Source: Duganella zoogloeoides (GTDB taxonomy: Bacteria > Pseudomonadota > Gammaproteobacteria > Burkholderiales > Burkholderiaceae_D). From it: a stretch of DNA of 64,000 bases. The position numbers and the translations under genes are program-made. Under the pieces are notes generated by a model. It saw only the letters and a program-made list of their open reading frames with translations, was not told where the DNA came from and made no database searches. The stretch lies in the NCBI RefSeq assembly GCF_034479515.1, contig NZ_CP140152.1, positions 5,084,001 through 5,148,000 on the forward strand, written 5' to 3'. Shown here one piece after another: positions 16,465 to 25,565 of the stretch (positions are counted from its first letter, which is position 1; every line of letters starts with the position of its first letter).

Positions 16465-17888
16465 GCTTCAGGTTCCTGGATATTGAGTTTCTGCATTTGA
16501 TAGCGCAACTGGCGGAAGCTGATGCCCAGCAGTTGCGCGGCCTGGGTGCGGTTGAACTGCGTCTGCACCAGTGCCCGCAAGATGATATCGCGCTCGATGG
16601 CGATCAGGTAGTCGGGCAGGCTGGCCGGCAAGTCGGCCGGCGCGGGCGACGATATGGCAGACGACGCGGCAGACGACGCGGCCGCCGCCACGCCATCGCC
16701 ACCCTGGCTCCCCTGCCCGGCCTTGAGCGCCAGGTCGGCCACCTCGATCACGCCGTCGTTGGCAAACGCCAGCGCACGCTCGAGGATGTTTTCCAGTTCG
16801 CGCACATTGCCGGGAAAGCGGTAGCCGGCCAGCGCTTCGAGCACGCCCGGCCCCAGCGCCGCCTTGTGGCCGCCGCCGCCGAGGCGTTCGAGGATGGCGT
16901 CGGCCAGCGCCGGCAGATCGCCCTGGCGTTCGCGCAGCGGCGGCACCGCCAGTTCGATCACGTTCAGGCGATAGAACAGGTCCTGGCGAAAGGCACCCTG
17001 CTCCACGCACCGCGCCAGGTTCTTGTGGGTGGCGCTGATCAGGCGCACATCGACCGGCTCCTCCGACGTAGCGCCGATCTTGCGCACGCGCCGCTCCTGG
17101 ATCGCGCGCAGCAGCTTGACCTGCATCGCCAGCGGCAGATCGGCCACCTCGTCGAGCAGCAGGGTGCCGCCGTTGGCGGCCTGGAAAAAGCCGTCGCGGT
17201 CGTCGGCCGCGCCGGTAAACGCCCCCTTGCGGTAGCCGAAAAACTCGGCTTCCATCAGCGCCTCCGGGATCGCACCGCAGTTGACTGCAATGAAAGGCTG
17301 GCCGGCGCGCGGGCTGCGGGCGTGGATTTCGCGCGCCGCCAGCTCCTTGCCGCTGCCCGATTCGCCGTGGATGGCGATCGGCGCCATCGACCGCGCCAGC
17401 CGGCCGATCTGCGCGCGCAGCGCCGCCATCACGGCCGATCCGCCCTTGAGCCGGCCGTCCACGGCATCGGCAGCGGCATCGGCCGGGCCATTGCCAGGCA
17501 TACCGGGCGCGGCCTCGTGCACCCGCAGCGCCGAACGCACCAGCAGGCGCAGCTGATCGAGGGCGACCGGCTTGGCGATGTAGTCGAACGCGCCGGCCTT
17601 GAGCGCGACCACCGCGTTGTCGGCACTGCCGAAAGCGGTGACCACCGCGATCGGCGTGTTCTTGTATGTGGTGGCCACGTCGCGCACCAGTTCCAGCCCC
17701 AGGCCGTCGGGCAGGCGCATGTCGGTCAGTACCAGTTGATAGGGGTGGCGGGCCAGCAGCGCGCGGGCCTCGGCCACGGTAGCGGCGCTGTCGACATCGA
17801 GCCCCATTTTTACCAGGGTCAGCTCCAGCAGTTCGCGCAGGTCGGCTTCATCATCGACGACGAGCACGCGGGGGGACCTCACGCTCAT
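16461..17888 (-). CDS. pilR: sigma-54-dependent response regulator, PilR-like
   Basis: This 475-residue NtrC-type activator has a receiver domain (residues 5-120; VLVVDDEADLRE, phospho-acceptor Asp in VLTDMRLPDG). The AAA+ domain (about 150-390) carries Walker A GESGSGKE and the sigma-54 contact loop GAFTGA. A Fis-type helix-turn-helix closes the protein (RTQAAQLLGISFRQLRYQMQ). The C-terminus and the adjacent sensor kinase match PilR, the activator of type IV pilin transcription. pilA is not in the window. It starts 14 bases after pilS ends. Confidence 0.9.
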   Translation of the reverse strand: MSVRSPRVLVVDDEADLRELLELTLVKMGLDVDSAATVAEARALLARHPYQLVLTDMRLPDGLGLELVRDVATTYKNTPIAVVTAFGSADNAVVALKAGAFDYIAKPVALDQLRLLVRSALRVHEAAPGMPGNGPADAAADAVDGRLKGGSAVMAALRAQIGRLARSMAPIAIHGESGSGKELAAREIHARSPRAGQPFIAVNCGAIPEALMEAEFFGYRKGAFTGAADDRDGFFQAANGGTLLLDEVADLPLAMQVKLLRAIQERRVRKIGATSEEPVDVRLISATHKNLARCVEQGAFRQDLFYRLNVIELAVPPLRERQGDLPALADAILERLGGGGHKAALGPGVLEALAGYRFPGNVRELENILERALAFANDGVIEVADLALKAGQGSQGGDGVAAAASSAASSAISSPAPADLPASLPDYLIAIERDIILRALVQTQFNRTQAAQLLGISFRQLRYQMQKLNIQEPEA

Positions 17889-17902
17889 GGACAGCCTTTC
17901 GA

Positions 17903-19576
17903 TTACTTTTGCGGTGGTGCGAAAGTGATGACAAAGCGGCCGCCGGACCGGCGATCGACGCGATGACTGTCGTGGCTGTTTTCGATACCCTCGTCGATAC
18001 CAACACTATCGAAGCGGTATTCATAATCGAGCCGCGCTTCATTATTCAAACACATTTCCCGCGCCAGATACAGCCCCAGCCCGGTTCCTTTGCTCGATGT
18101 GGTGTAAAACGGTTCAAACAGATGCGCGCGCACCTCACCGCTGATGCCGGGACCATCATCCTGCACGTGCAATTCCAGCCAGTTCGGCTGCCGCACCAGG
18201 TCCAGCCGCACCGACGCCGGCGCGCCGCTGGCGTAGCGCAGGGCATTGCCGACCAGGTTGGCGATCACCTCGCGCAGGTGCAGCGGATCGAAATGCACGG
18301 TGGTCCCGGGCGCAACCGACACGGCAATCTGGTCCTCGGCCAGGCCGTGGGTTTCGATGAATTCGTCGCGCATCTCTTCCAGGAAGCTGCCCAGCGCCAG
18401 CGGCTCGTACTGGACGTGGGATTTACGCGACAGTTGCAGGATGTCCTCGACAATGCGGTTGACCCGTTTGACGTTGTCGCCAACGATGCGCAGCAGGCGG
18501 CGCTGGCCGGGATCGGCGATGTCTTCTTCGAGCAGCGCGGTGGCGTGGCCGATGGCCGATAGCGGATTGCGCACCTCGTGGGCGATGCTGGCGGTGAGCC
18601 GGCCCATCGAGGCCAGTTTGAGCTGCTGGGCGCGCTCCTCGATCTCGCTCACCTCCTGCAAAAAAATCACGCTGCGCGCCAGATTGGGCCCACCGGCGAT
18701 GACGTCGCCGAGATCGACGGCGGCAAACCGCGCCTTGAGGCGGATGCTGAAATACGGCTTCAGGGTGATGAAGGCGGTATCGAGCGCGGGATCGGCGCGC
18801 CATTCGGCGTAGGCCAGCGCCAGCGGCGCATGGTCATCCGACGCCGACAGCTCCGGCCCGGTCAGACCGAGCATGTGCTGCGCGGCCGGATTGCCGGCCC
18901 AGATGCGGCCATCGGCATCGACCACCAGCACGCCGTCGGCCACGTTGGCCATCACCAGCCGGTTGACCGCCTGCTGCACGCCGATCTCCACGCCGCGCCG
19001 GATCGCCAGTTCCTCCTGGCCGATCAGCCGCGCCGCCATCCGGTTCACGCCCAGCACGGCGGCAAAATATGCGGCGCCGTACAAGCCCGATTGCAGCAGC
19101 ACATGTTCCCCCTCCATCTCCAGTACCTGGATCACGCCCACGCCCAGCATGAACAGCGCGACCAGCGCGGTGCAGAACAGCGCCAGCACCAGCGGCGCCA
19201 GGATGGCCGTGCCAGCCAGCGGAAACAGGTACAAGATGGCCAGGCCGCTGCGCAAGCCGCCGCCGTCCACATATAAGAGAGAGATGATGGCCAGGTCGCA
19301 GGCGATTTGCGTGAGCACCTGCACCAGGAAGCGGCGCTGCAGGTACACCGCCGTCAAGGCAAAGCCGATCGCCAGCACCAGGTAGGCCAGGCAGATCCAC
19401 AAATACAGGTAGTGGCCGGAGGCGCGCAGGCCGCGGCCGTCAAAGCTCAGGTAAACCAGCAGCACCAGCGCGATGACGATGCGCGTGGCGTTGAGGGTTT
19501 GCAGCGAGCGCCAGAAGGTGGCGCGCGTGGGATGGGAGTCGCCTGGCAAAGCCGGAGGGGCTTGCAGGCGATCCAT
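17903..19576 (-). CDS. pilS: PilS-like membrane sensor histidine kinase
   Basis: This 557-residue kinase has about six transmembrane helices in residues 30-200, the PilS-type sensor without a periplasmic domain. A PAS domain lies at about 225-320. The HisKA motif is HEVRNPLSAIGHATALL (about 345). The HATPase domain shows NLVGNALRY, DDGPGISG and GTGLGLYLA. I chose the ATG at 19576. It gives the typical N-terminus five bases after the upstream stop, whereas an ORF start 52 codons earlier only adds Arg/Ser-rich shadow sequence. It should phosphorylate the PilR-like regulator encoded next. Confidence 0.88.
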   Translation of the reverse strand: MDRLQAPPALPGDSHPTRATFWRSLQTLNATRIVIALVLLVYLSFDGRGLRASGHYLYLWICLAYLVLAIGFALTAVYLQRRFLVQVLTQIACDLAIISLLYVDGGGLRSGLAILYLFPLAGTAILAPLVLALFCTALVALFMLGVGVIQVLEMEGEHVLLQSGLYGAAYFAAVLGVNRMAARLIGQEELAIRRGVEIGVQQAVNRLVMANVADGVLVVDADGRIWAGNPAAQHMLGLTGPELSASDDHAPLALAYAEWRADPALDTAFITLKPYFSIRLKARFAAVDLGDVIAGGPNLARSVIFLQEVSEIEERAQQLKLASMGRLTASIAHEVRNPLSAIGHATALLEEDIADPGQRRLLRIVGDNVKRVNRIVEDILQLSRKSHVQYEPLALGSFLEEMRDEFIETHGLAEDQIAVSVAPGTTVHFDPLHLREVIANLVGNALRYASGAPASVRLDLVRQPNWLELHVQDDGPGISGEVRAHLFEPFYTTSSKGTGLGLYLAREMCLNNEARLDYEYRFDSVGIDEGIENSHDSHRVDRRSGGRFVITFAPPQK

Positions 19577-19580
19577 GGCG

Positions 19581-19877
19581 TCAGTTCGGTGGCAGGGCGG
19601 CGTGCGCCTTGCTGCAGTAGATGGCGCCGTCGAAGCGCACGGCCTCGCCGGCCGGGAAGAACACGCCGCAGTGCGCGCATTCGAGCATGGTTTCAGCCTC
19701 GATGGCGGGCTTTTGCGCGCCGCGCGGTGCATACCCGGCAGGACCGCCCGGCGCCTGCTGCCGCTGCTGCGCGTCGCGCATTTGTTGTTCGGCGCGCTTT
19801 TGCGCGCTACGAATCTTGCTGCGGATCGCGAAGACGATCAGGCAAATCAAACCCACCCAAAACAAAATGCGGCTCAT
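19581..19877 (-). CDS. PP0621-family small membrane protein
   Basis: This 98-residue protein has one N-terminal transmembrane helix (ILFWVGLICLIVFAIR), a Gln/Arg-rich coiled stretch (about residues 22-45), and a C-terminal zinc-knuckle-like domain with MLECAHCGVFFPAGEAV and a later YCSKAH. These Cys/His residues suggest metal binding. The family regularly sits just upstream of pilS in proteobacteria but has no assigned function. The ATG at 19877 overlaps the ypjD stop by four bases. Another ATG two codons earlier is also possible. Confidence 0.8.
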   Translation of the reverse strand: MSRILFWVGLICLIVFAIRSKIRSAQKRAEQQMRDAQQRQQAPGGPAGYAPRGAQKPAIEAETMLECAHCGVFFPAGEAVRFDGAIYCSKAHAALPPN

Positions 19878-20677
19878 GCCCATCCTTTATGCAGTACAAC
19901 TTCAAACACGAAACGGCTGCCGACATACGCCAGCAGCAAGGTGGCGAACCCCGCCAGGGTAAAACTCAGCGCCGTCTTGCCGCGCCAGCCGCGCAGGCGG
20001 CGCCCGGCCAGCAGCGCCGCGAACAGCAGCCACGACAACATGGTAAACGCCGATTTATGGTCCCACTTGAGCGCCTGCCCGAACAGTTGTTCGGAAAACA
20101 CGATGCCGGACAATACGGTCAGCGTGAGCAAGGTAAAACCGATGCCGATCATGCGGAACAGCAGCTTTTCCATGGTGAGCAGCGCCGGCAACTGGTCGAG
20201 CGCACCCGACAAGAAACTCTTGCGGTCGGTGGCCGCGTGCAGCCGCGCTTCCTGCAACGCCATCAGCACGGCGTGGAAAGCGGCAATGGTGAGCGTACTA
20301 TAAGCCAGCGTGGCGACCGCGATGTGCCAGCCGAACAGCGGGGTCTTGTCGCCAAGCGCGATCAGGTTGCCGGGGTAGATCGCCTGCAGCGCGACGGTCA
20401 ACGCGGCAGCCGGCATGACCAGCCGGCGCAGGCCGTCGAGGCCGAAGTTGCGGTTCTCAAACCAATACGCGGCCACCGACACCCACAGCGCCGACGACAG
20501 CATGGCTGCAAAACCGAGCCGCAGCGAGCCGTCGGCAGCGACGTCGGTCCACAGCCCGGCGCCATGCACCAGCCATGCCACGACGGTCACCGCCGACACC
20601 AGCGCGCCGCGGCGCGACGGCAAGGCCGCGCAAAAGAGATACAGCACGATGGCTGCGATGAACAAATAGGTCTGCAT
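19874..20677 (-). CDS. ypjD: cytochrome c assembly-type (CcsA/YpjD) inner membrane protein
   Basis: This 267-residue protein has eight or so hydrophobic helices and the CcsA-like core (for example GWHIAVATLAYSTLTIAAFHA, shown here as GWHIAVATLAYSTLTI, and WDHKSAFTMLSWLLFAALLA near the C-terminus). CcsA relatives handle haem during cytochrome c maturation. The YpjD branch lacks a proven function. In E. coli and many proteobacteria it sits beside ffh. Here ffh is 8.3 kb away. It begins the ypjD-PP0621-pilS-pilR-ampD gene run with overlapping or near-touching ends. Confidence 0.85.
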   Translation of the reverse strand: MQTYLFIAAIVLYLFCAALPSRRGALVSAVTVVAWLVHGAGLWTDVAADGSLRLGFAAMLSSALWVSVAAYWFENRNFGLDGLRRLVMPAAALTVALQAIYPGNLIALGDKTPLFGWHIAVATLAYSTLTIAAFHAVLMALQEARLHAATDRKSFLSGALDQLPALLTMEKLLFRMIGIGFTLLTLTVLSGIVFSEQLFGQALKWDHKSAFTMLSWLLFAALLAGRRLRGWRGKTALSFTLAGFATLLLAYVGSRFVFEVVLHKGWA

Positions 20678-20716
20678 GCACCCAGTTTACACTATCGCTC
20701 AATCGGCGGCAGCCCC

Positions 20717-21511
20717 TCAATCGACCGCCGCCATCCGCAGTTCGTCGTGGTGGTGGCGTTGTTGTTCCTCCATCACCAGTTGTCCCAGCTCGCGCTTGAG
20801 GGCGTTGAACGATGCATCGGCCGGATCACGCAGGCGCGGCAGGTCCACCAGCAGGTCGCGCTTGATGGTGCCGGGGCGGTAGGTCATCACCACGATGCGG
20901 TCGGCCAGGTAGATCGCCTCCTCGATGCTGTGGGTGACAAAGATGATGGTCTTGTTCAGCGCCGCCCACAGCCGCAGCAGCTCCTCCTGCAAATTGCGGC
21001 GGGTGAGCGCGTCAAGCGCGCCGAACGGCTCGTCCATCAGCATGATCGGCGAATCGAGCGCCAGCACGCGGGCGATTGCCACCCGCTGGCGCATGCCGCC
21101 CGACAGGTCTTTCGGGTAGCGGTGGCGAAAATCGGCCAGCGCCAGCATGGCCAGCAGCTGATCCACCTTGGCGGCTGTGGCCGCTTCGCCCTTGCCCTGG
21201 ATGCGCAGGCCGAAGCCGATATTGTCGGCCACCGTCATCCACGGGAACAGCGCATACTCCTGGAATACCATGCCGCGCTCGGGACCGGGGCCGGTCACCA
21301 GCCGGCCGCCGGCGGTAATGGTGCCGGTGGTGGGCGGCGCAAAGCCGGCCACCGCATTGAGTAACGTCGATTTGCCGCAGCCCGAAGGCCCCAGCAAACA
21401 GACGAACTGCCCTTGCGGAATGGCGAGATCGATGCCCTGCAACGCCACCATGTCGCGCCCGGCCGTATGAAATACCTTGCCGACGCCGTCTATCAGAATA
21501 TGCGGATTCAT
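20717..21511 (-). CDS. ABC importer ATP-binding protein, nitrate/sulfonate/taurine type
   Basis: This 264-residue ATPase has Walker A GPSGCGKST (about residue 40), signature LSGGMRQR (about 140), Walker B IMLMDEPFGALD and the H-loop FVTHSIEEA. The sequence style matches the SsuB/TauB/NrtD family, which powers uptake of sulfonates, taurine, nitrate or similar small anions. The substrate cannot be assigned, because no desulfonation or nitrate-assimilation gene lies nearby. Its start overlaps the permease stop by four bases. Confidence 0.9.
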   Translation of the reverse strand: MNPHILIDGVGKVFHTAGRDMVALQGIDLAIPQGQFVCLLGPSGCGKSTLLNAVAGFAPPTTGTITAGGRLVTGPGPERGMVFQEYALFPWMTVADNIGFGLRIQGKGEAATAAKVDQLLAMLALADFRHRYPKDLSGGMRQRVAIARVLALDSPIMLMDEPFGALDALTRRNLQEELLRLWAALNKTIIFVTHSIEEAIYLADRIVVMTYRPGTIKRDLLVDLPRLRDPADASFNALKRELGQLVMEEQQRHHHDELRMAAVD

Positions 21512-22347
21512 TGCTGCTCCAGGCCGCGGTGCCAGCGCAGCAGATGGTTGTTCAACCGGTTCATCGCCACGTCGATCGCCAGGCCCAGCAGGCCGATGGT
21601 GACCATGCCGGCGATGATCTTGTCCGACCAGAAGTACTCGCGCGCCTCGAGGATGCGGAAACCGAGGCCGTTGTTCACGGCGATCATCTCGGAGACGATC
21701 ACCACGATGAAGGCGGTGCCGATGCCGATCCGCACGCCGGACAATATATATGGCACGGCGGCAGGCAGGATCACCCGCACGAACAGGGTGGCGCCGGAGG
21801 CGCCGAGGTTGCGTGCGGCGCGCAGGTAGATGCCATCGACCTGGCGCACGCCGGCGATGGTGTTCATCAGCACCGGGAAGAACGCCCCCAGCGCGATCAG
21901 GAACACGGCCGGCGGATTACCGAGCCCGAACCACAGGATCGACAGCGGAATGTAGGCGATCGGCGGAATCGGCCGCAGCAGCTGCACCATCGGGTTGAAC
22001 CAGCGGTAGGCGCGGGCATTGGCGCCCATGGCCAGGCCCAGCGGCAGCGCCAGGCCGGCGCCGATGGCGAAGCCCACCGCCACGCGGTACAGGCTGCCGA
22101 GTGAATCGACGATCAGCTCGCCCGAGCAGGCCCAGGCCAGCCAGCTGCCGTCGGCGGCATGGTACGGTTGCAGCGGCAGCAGGTACTCGAGCCACTTGCC
22201 CACCACCGCCAGCGGCGACGGCAGCACCTGCGGATTGACCCAGCCCAGCGCGGTGGCGGCCTGCCACAGCACGATCACCAGCGCCGGCACGATGGCGCCG
22301 ACCAGGCCGGCGCCCGCGCGCTGCCAGGAGAAGGATGCGGCGGCCAT
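21508..22347 (-). CDS. ABC importer permease, SsuC/TauC type
   Basis: This 279-residue permease has six or so transmembrane helices and the BPD_transp_1 fold. The EAA-type coupling loop is visible as AARNLGASGATLFVRVILPAAVPYILSG in pieces around residues 175-205. The N-terminal 50 residues, including a hydrophobic helix, are typical of SsuC/TauC. It abuts the substrate-binding protein gene with no intergenic base and overlaps the ATPase gene by four bases, so all three are one operon. Confidence 0.9.
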   Translation of the reverse strand: MAAASFSWQRAGAGLVGAIVPALVIVLWQAATALGWVNPQVLPSPLAVVGKWLEYLLPLQPYHAADGSWLAWACSGELIVDSLGSLYRVAVGFAIGAGLALPLGLAMGANARAYRWFNPMVQLLRPIPPIAYIPLSILWFGLGNPPAVFLIALGAFFPVLMNTIAGVRQVDGIYLRAARNLGASGATLFVRVILPAAVPYILSGVRIGIGTAFIVVIVSEMIAVNNGLGFRILEAREYFWSDKIIAGMVTIGLLGLAIDVAMNRLNNHLLRWHRGLEQQ

Positions 22348-23316
22348 CTATTTCACACCCAGGGTTTTCTTGGCCGCCAACAGCAGGTCGGTGCGCACCC
22401 AGTCGTGGGCAGTCGGCACGTTGCGCAGGCGGCCCACGCCGGTCTTGAGCATGGTGTCGGCAGTGACCTGGATGTGCTCGGGCGTGATGTCGTAGCTGAA
22501 CGGCGAATTGCCGATGGCATCGATAAAGTCGGCACTGCTCAACTGGCCCTTGAACAGGACTTCGCGCACGTATTTTTCGGCGGTGGCCGGCTGCTCGATG
22601 AAGGTCTTGGTGGCTTGCACGAAGCAGCGCATGAATTTTTCAGCGAGCGGGCGCTGTTGCGTGTAAAACTTTTCGGTCATCACCATGGTGCGCACCGGTT
22701 CGCCGATCGGGGTGTCGTAGGGTTTCAGGATTTCGCTGCCGAAACCCTGGCTCAGCGCCTGCGACGACTGCGGTTCGGACTGCATCATGGCGTCGATATT
22801 GCGGCCCAGCAGTGCATGGTTGAGGTCGGCGTAGGCGAGGAACACCAGCCGCACGTCCTTGCCCGGCTGGTCGGACGCGGTCATGCCGTGCTTGTGCAAT
22901 TCGGCCAGCAGCAGCACGTCCTGGATGGCGCCGCGCGTCACGCCCACGCGCTTGCCCTTGAGGTCGCGCACGCTCTTGAGCTGCAGGTCGCTGCGCCCCA
23001 CCAGCCGCGCGCCGCCCCGGGCAAAGCCGGCCACGACAAAAATCGGCGCACCGCCGGCACGGCCGAGGATGGCCGCTTCCGACGCGGTGGTGCCCACGTC
23101 GAGTTCGCCGGCGATGATGGCCTGCATCACGTCCAGGCCCTTGGCGAACACGTGCTCCTCCACCTTGAAGCCGCACTGCGGTGCGATTTCCTTGATGTAC
23201 GAGACGGCGCCGAAGTGGGCGAGCTTGAGATTGCCGAGCCGGACCACCTGCTGCGCGCCCGCGCTGTGACAGACGGATACCAGGGCCAGCAGGCAGCCCA
23301 GTGCTTTGAGGTTCAT
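22348..23316 (-). CDS. ABC importer periplasmic substrate-binding protein (SsuA/TauA/NMT1-like)
   Basis: This 322-residue protein starts with a signal peptide (cleavage near residue 21, SAGAQ-QV). It shows the NMT1/SsuA fold features: an early VRLGNLKLAHFG strand, GELDVGTTASEAAILGRAGG (about residue 72), and LKGKRVGVTRGAIQDVLL in the second half of lobe 1. It delivers an unknown small organic anion or amine to the permease. The ATG follows a clear AGGAGA ribosome-binding site. It is the first gene of the three-gene operon and has 85 bases upstream for a promoter. Confidence 0.88.
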   Translation of the reverse strand: MNLKALGCLLALVSVCHSAGAQQVVRLGNLKLAHFGAVSYIKEIAPQCGFKVEEHVFAKGLDVMQAIIAGELDVGTTASEAAILGRAGGAPIFVVAGFARGGARLVGRSDLQLKSVRDLKGKRVGVTRGAIQDVLLLAELHKHGMTASDQPGKDVRLVFLAYADLNHALLGRNIDAMMQSEPQSSQALSQGFGSEILKPYDTPIGEPVRTMVMTEKFYTQQRPLAEKFMRCFVQATKTFIEQPATAEKYVREVLFKGQLSSADFIDAIGNSPFSYDITPEHIQVTADTMLKTGVGRLRNVPTAHDWVRTDLLLAAKKTLGVK

Positions 23317-23401
23317 CCGATTCTCCTGATAATTGTCCAGCGGTAAGATATACCGTGAGGCAATTATTCAGGCTTTGCGGCGGATCAACGCATGGGACTG
23401 T

Positions 23402-24397
23402 TCAACGGGCGGCGCGGATGCGCGCGATGCGCTCGCCGGTGGCCGGGTGGCTCGACAGGTAGGGTGACATCCTGTCGCCGCTCTCCTCGCCCAGCTTGAC
23501 GAACGCCTGTGCCATGTGCTCGGGGTCGATGCCGTTACGGCGCAGCATGGCTACCGCGTAATCGTCGGCCTCGGACTCGGCGTCGCGCGAGTATTTCATG
23601 TCCAGCGCCACCGTGGGCAGCGCCGTCAGCATGGCCGAGATGTCGCCGAAAATCACCCAGGTGGCCGCCGCCACGGCCGAACTTTGCACCAGCCGGCGCG
23701 TCAGGTGGCGCCGGTGCAGGTGGCCCAGTTCGTGCGCCAGCACGGCCATTACGGCCTGGTCGTCCTTGAGCAGGTTCACCAGCTCGTCGGTCATGACGAT
23801 GTCGCCCGATGGCAGGGCCAGCGCGTTGGGGCCGATGCGGCTGCTGCGAAACACCAGCTTCCAGGTCGGGGCGTCCGGCTCGGGCGCGGTCAACGCCGCG
23901 AATTGCCGGCGCAACTGCTCCTGGCGCGCGGCCGCCAGCTTGCTCGGTCCCAGCGCGCGCTTGTCGAGAATCTCCAGCACGCCCTGCCCCATCTGGCGCT
24001 CCACCTTGACCGGCAAGGCGTTTGCCACCCAGACCGCGGCAGCGGGCAGCACATACACATACGACGCCACCACCACGCCCACCGTGACGCCCAGCGCCAG
24101 CAGCACGCCACGCCAGCTTTGCTGCGCGCGCACCACGCCGGTGTCGCGGTGGCCGGTGTTGGCCAGCAGCTGGGCAAACGCTGCGCGGTCATCCACTTCG
24201 AGCCAGGCGCCGTCGTCGAAACTGACCTTGCGCGCTGCGTGGCGCGCCCGTTCGGACACGCGCAGGCTGGCCAGCGGCGCGCTGCGTTCGACGTCGCCGG
24301 CCAGGTGCGCCATGCCGTCGGTCACGGTCAGGGTCACGCGATGCAGGCGCGACGTCTTGCCGTCGAAGTAACGGCCGGTGACTGCCGGGGTGTCCAT
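23402..24397 (-). CDS. M48-family zinc metalloprotease, membrane-associated
   Basis: This 331-residue protein carries the gluzincin motif HELGHLHRRHL (about residue 230), with Glu of the downstream ESEADDYAV (about 280) as third zinc ligand. One hydrophobic segment (GVLLALGVTVGVVVASYVYVL, about residues 88-108; longer than a usual anchor) precedes the protease. M48 enzymes include HtpX and BepA-type quality-control proteases. I chose the ATG at 24397. A GTG three codons earlier would overlap the DUF898 stop as GTGA and is an alternative. Its coupling to a DUF898 gene is a common arrangement. Confidence 0.85.
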   Translation of the reverse strand: MDTPAVTGRYFDGKTSRLHRVTLTVTDGMAHLAGDVERSAPLASLRVSERARHAARKVSFDDGAWLEVDDRAAFAQLLANTGHRDTGVVRAQQSWRGVLLALGVTVGVVVASYVYVLPAAAVWVANALPVKVERQMGQGVLEILDKRALGPSKLAAARQEQLRRQFAALTAPEPDAPTWKLVFRSSRIGPNALALPSGDIVMTDELVNLLKDDQAVMAVLAHELGHLHRRHLTRRLVQSSAVAAATWVIFGDISAMLTALPTVALDMKYSRDAESEADDYAVAMLRRNGIDPEHMAQAFVKLGEESGDRMSPYLSSHPATGERIARIRAAR

Positions 24398-24402
24398 GCC
24401 GG

Positions 24403-25491
24403 TCACAGTGAGAAGTCGAAGTCCATGAAGTCGGACACGCCCTCGCCGGCGGCGTTGACATCGGCGCTGGCGCTGGCGACGAATTCGTCGAGGCTGCCCT
24501 CGGGTATCATCATCAGCGATTCGATCCGGTAGCGCATCATGCGCACCTGGGCGAACGGCAGGAACAGGCCCAGCGTGCAGATCACGCCCAGGATATTGGT
24601 GACGATGATGAACAGCATGCGGCCGGTGCGCACCTCGGAGCGGAACTCGTGCCGGTCCAGGCTGGCGTTGTTCCACACCAGGTTCTGGATCAGCGCGATC
24701 AGCAGCGGCGCCAGCGACAGGATCAGCAAATAGAACACCGCGACGGTAATCATGCCACCCAAGCTCAGGTTAAGGTTGAGGGCATTCGGATCACGCCCGG
24801 CCAAGCTGCCGGCAACCATGAAGGCCGACAACATGCCAAAGACGATGCCGCCCACGATACCAAGCAGCAGGAACGCGCCGAACAGCTTGTAAAAACTGCC
24901 CACGCTGGCGCGCGTGGCAAACCGCGCCTGGCCGAAGCGGCTTTCGTTGAACTGCCAGGCCTTCAGGCGCTGGTAGATATAGGGCGTGGCCAGGCCGAAC
25001 GTGACGATGTTGAGCAAGGGGCGCAGCAGGCAGTTGATGTAGGCGTCGCGCAGCTGGCCGTCGAAGCGGAAACGGATACCGCGCCAGGCCGAGTTATGCA
25101 GCTGGAATTGCAGGCTGCGCCAGATGAACCACGGTATCACGGCCGCCATCACCACGAACATCACGACCGCCAGCAGCGGCGAAACTTTGCCGGCAAAGGC
25201 GTAAGCGCCCACCACCACGGCGGCCACGATGCGGCCCTTGAGAATCGCGATCGGATTGCCGTGGTACTCGAAGCTGCTGCCGGCCAGTTCGGTGCTGGAG
25301 TAGAAATACTGGTTGCGGCGCACCTTGGCCCAGGCCGAATAGATGCCGAGGGTAACAATGCTGAGCAACAGGTTGACGATCCAGATGCGGAAATACTCGC
25401 TGCCGCTGGCGTGGAACTTCAGGTACTGTGGCGGCGTTGCGGCGGCCGGTGCAGGCGCAAACAGATCCGCCGGTTTATTGAAGTCAACCAT
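24403..25491 (-). CDS. DUF898 (YjgN-like) integral membrane protein
   Basis: This 362-residue protein begins with a soluble FHASGSEYFRIWIVN segment and has about six to eight transmembrane helices. The family hallmarks are LGIYSAWAKVRRNQYFYSST near residue 60 and FGLATPYIYQRLKAWQFNES near 175. DUF898 proteins have no known molecular function. The ATG at 25491 follows an AAGGTGAG ribosome-binding site. Longer in-frame extensions upstream only run through the antisense of macB. Its stop is five bases from the ATG chosen for the M48 gene. Confidence 0.85.
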   Translation of the reverse strand: MVDFNKPADLFAPAPAAATPPQYLKFHASGSEYFRIWIVNLLLSIVTLGIYSAWAKVRRNQYFYSSTELAGSSFEYHGNPIAILKGRIVAAVVVGAYAFAGKVSPLLAVVMFVVMAAVIPWFIWRSLQFQLHNSAWRGIRFRFDGQLRDAYINCLLRPLLNIVTFGLATPYIYQRLKAWQFNESRFGQARFATRASVGSFYKLFGAFLLLGIVGGIVFGMLSAFMVAGSLAGRDPNALNLNLSLGGMITVAVFYLLILSLAPLLIALIQNLVWNNASLDRHEFRSEVRTGRMLFIIVTNILGVICTLGLFLPFAQVRMMRYRIESLMMIPEGSLDEFVASASADVNAAGEGVSDFMDFDFSL

Positions 25492-25565
25492 GTGGTCACT
25501 CACCTTATTGTCAAAAATAGAACGATGCGCCATTGCCAATATCTTGTCAATGAGAAATTTAGTGA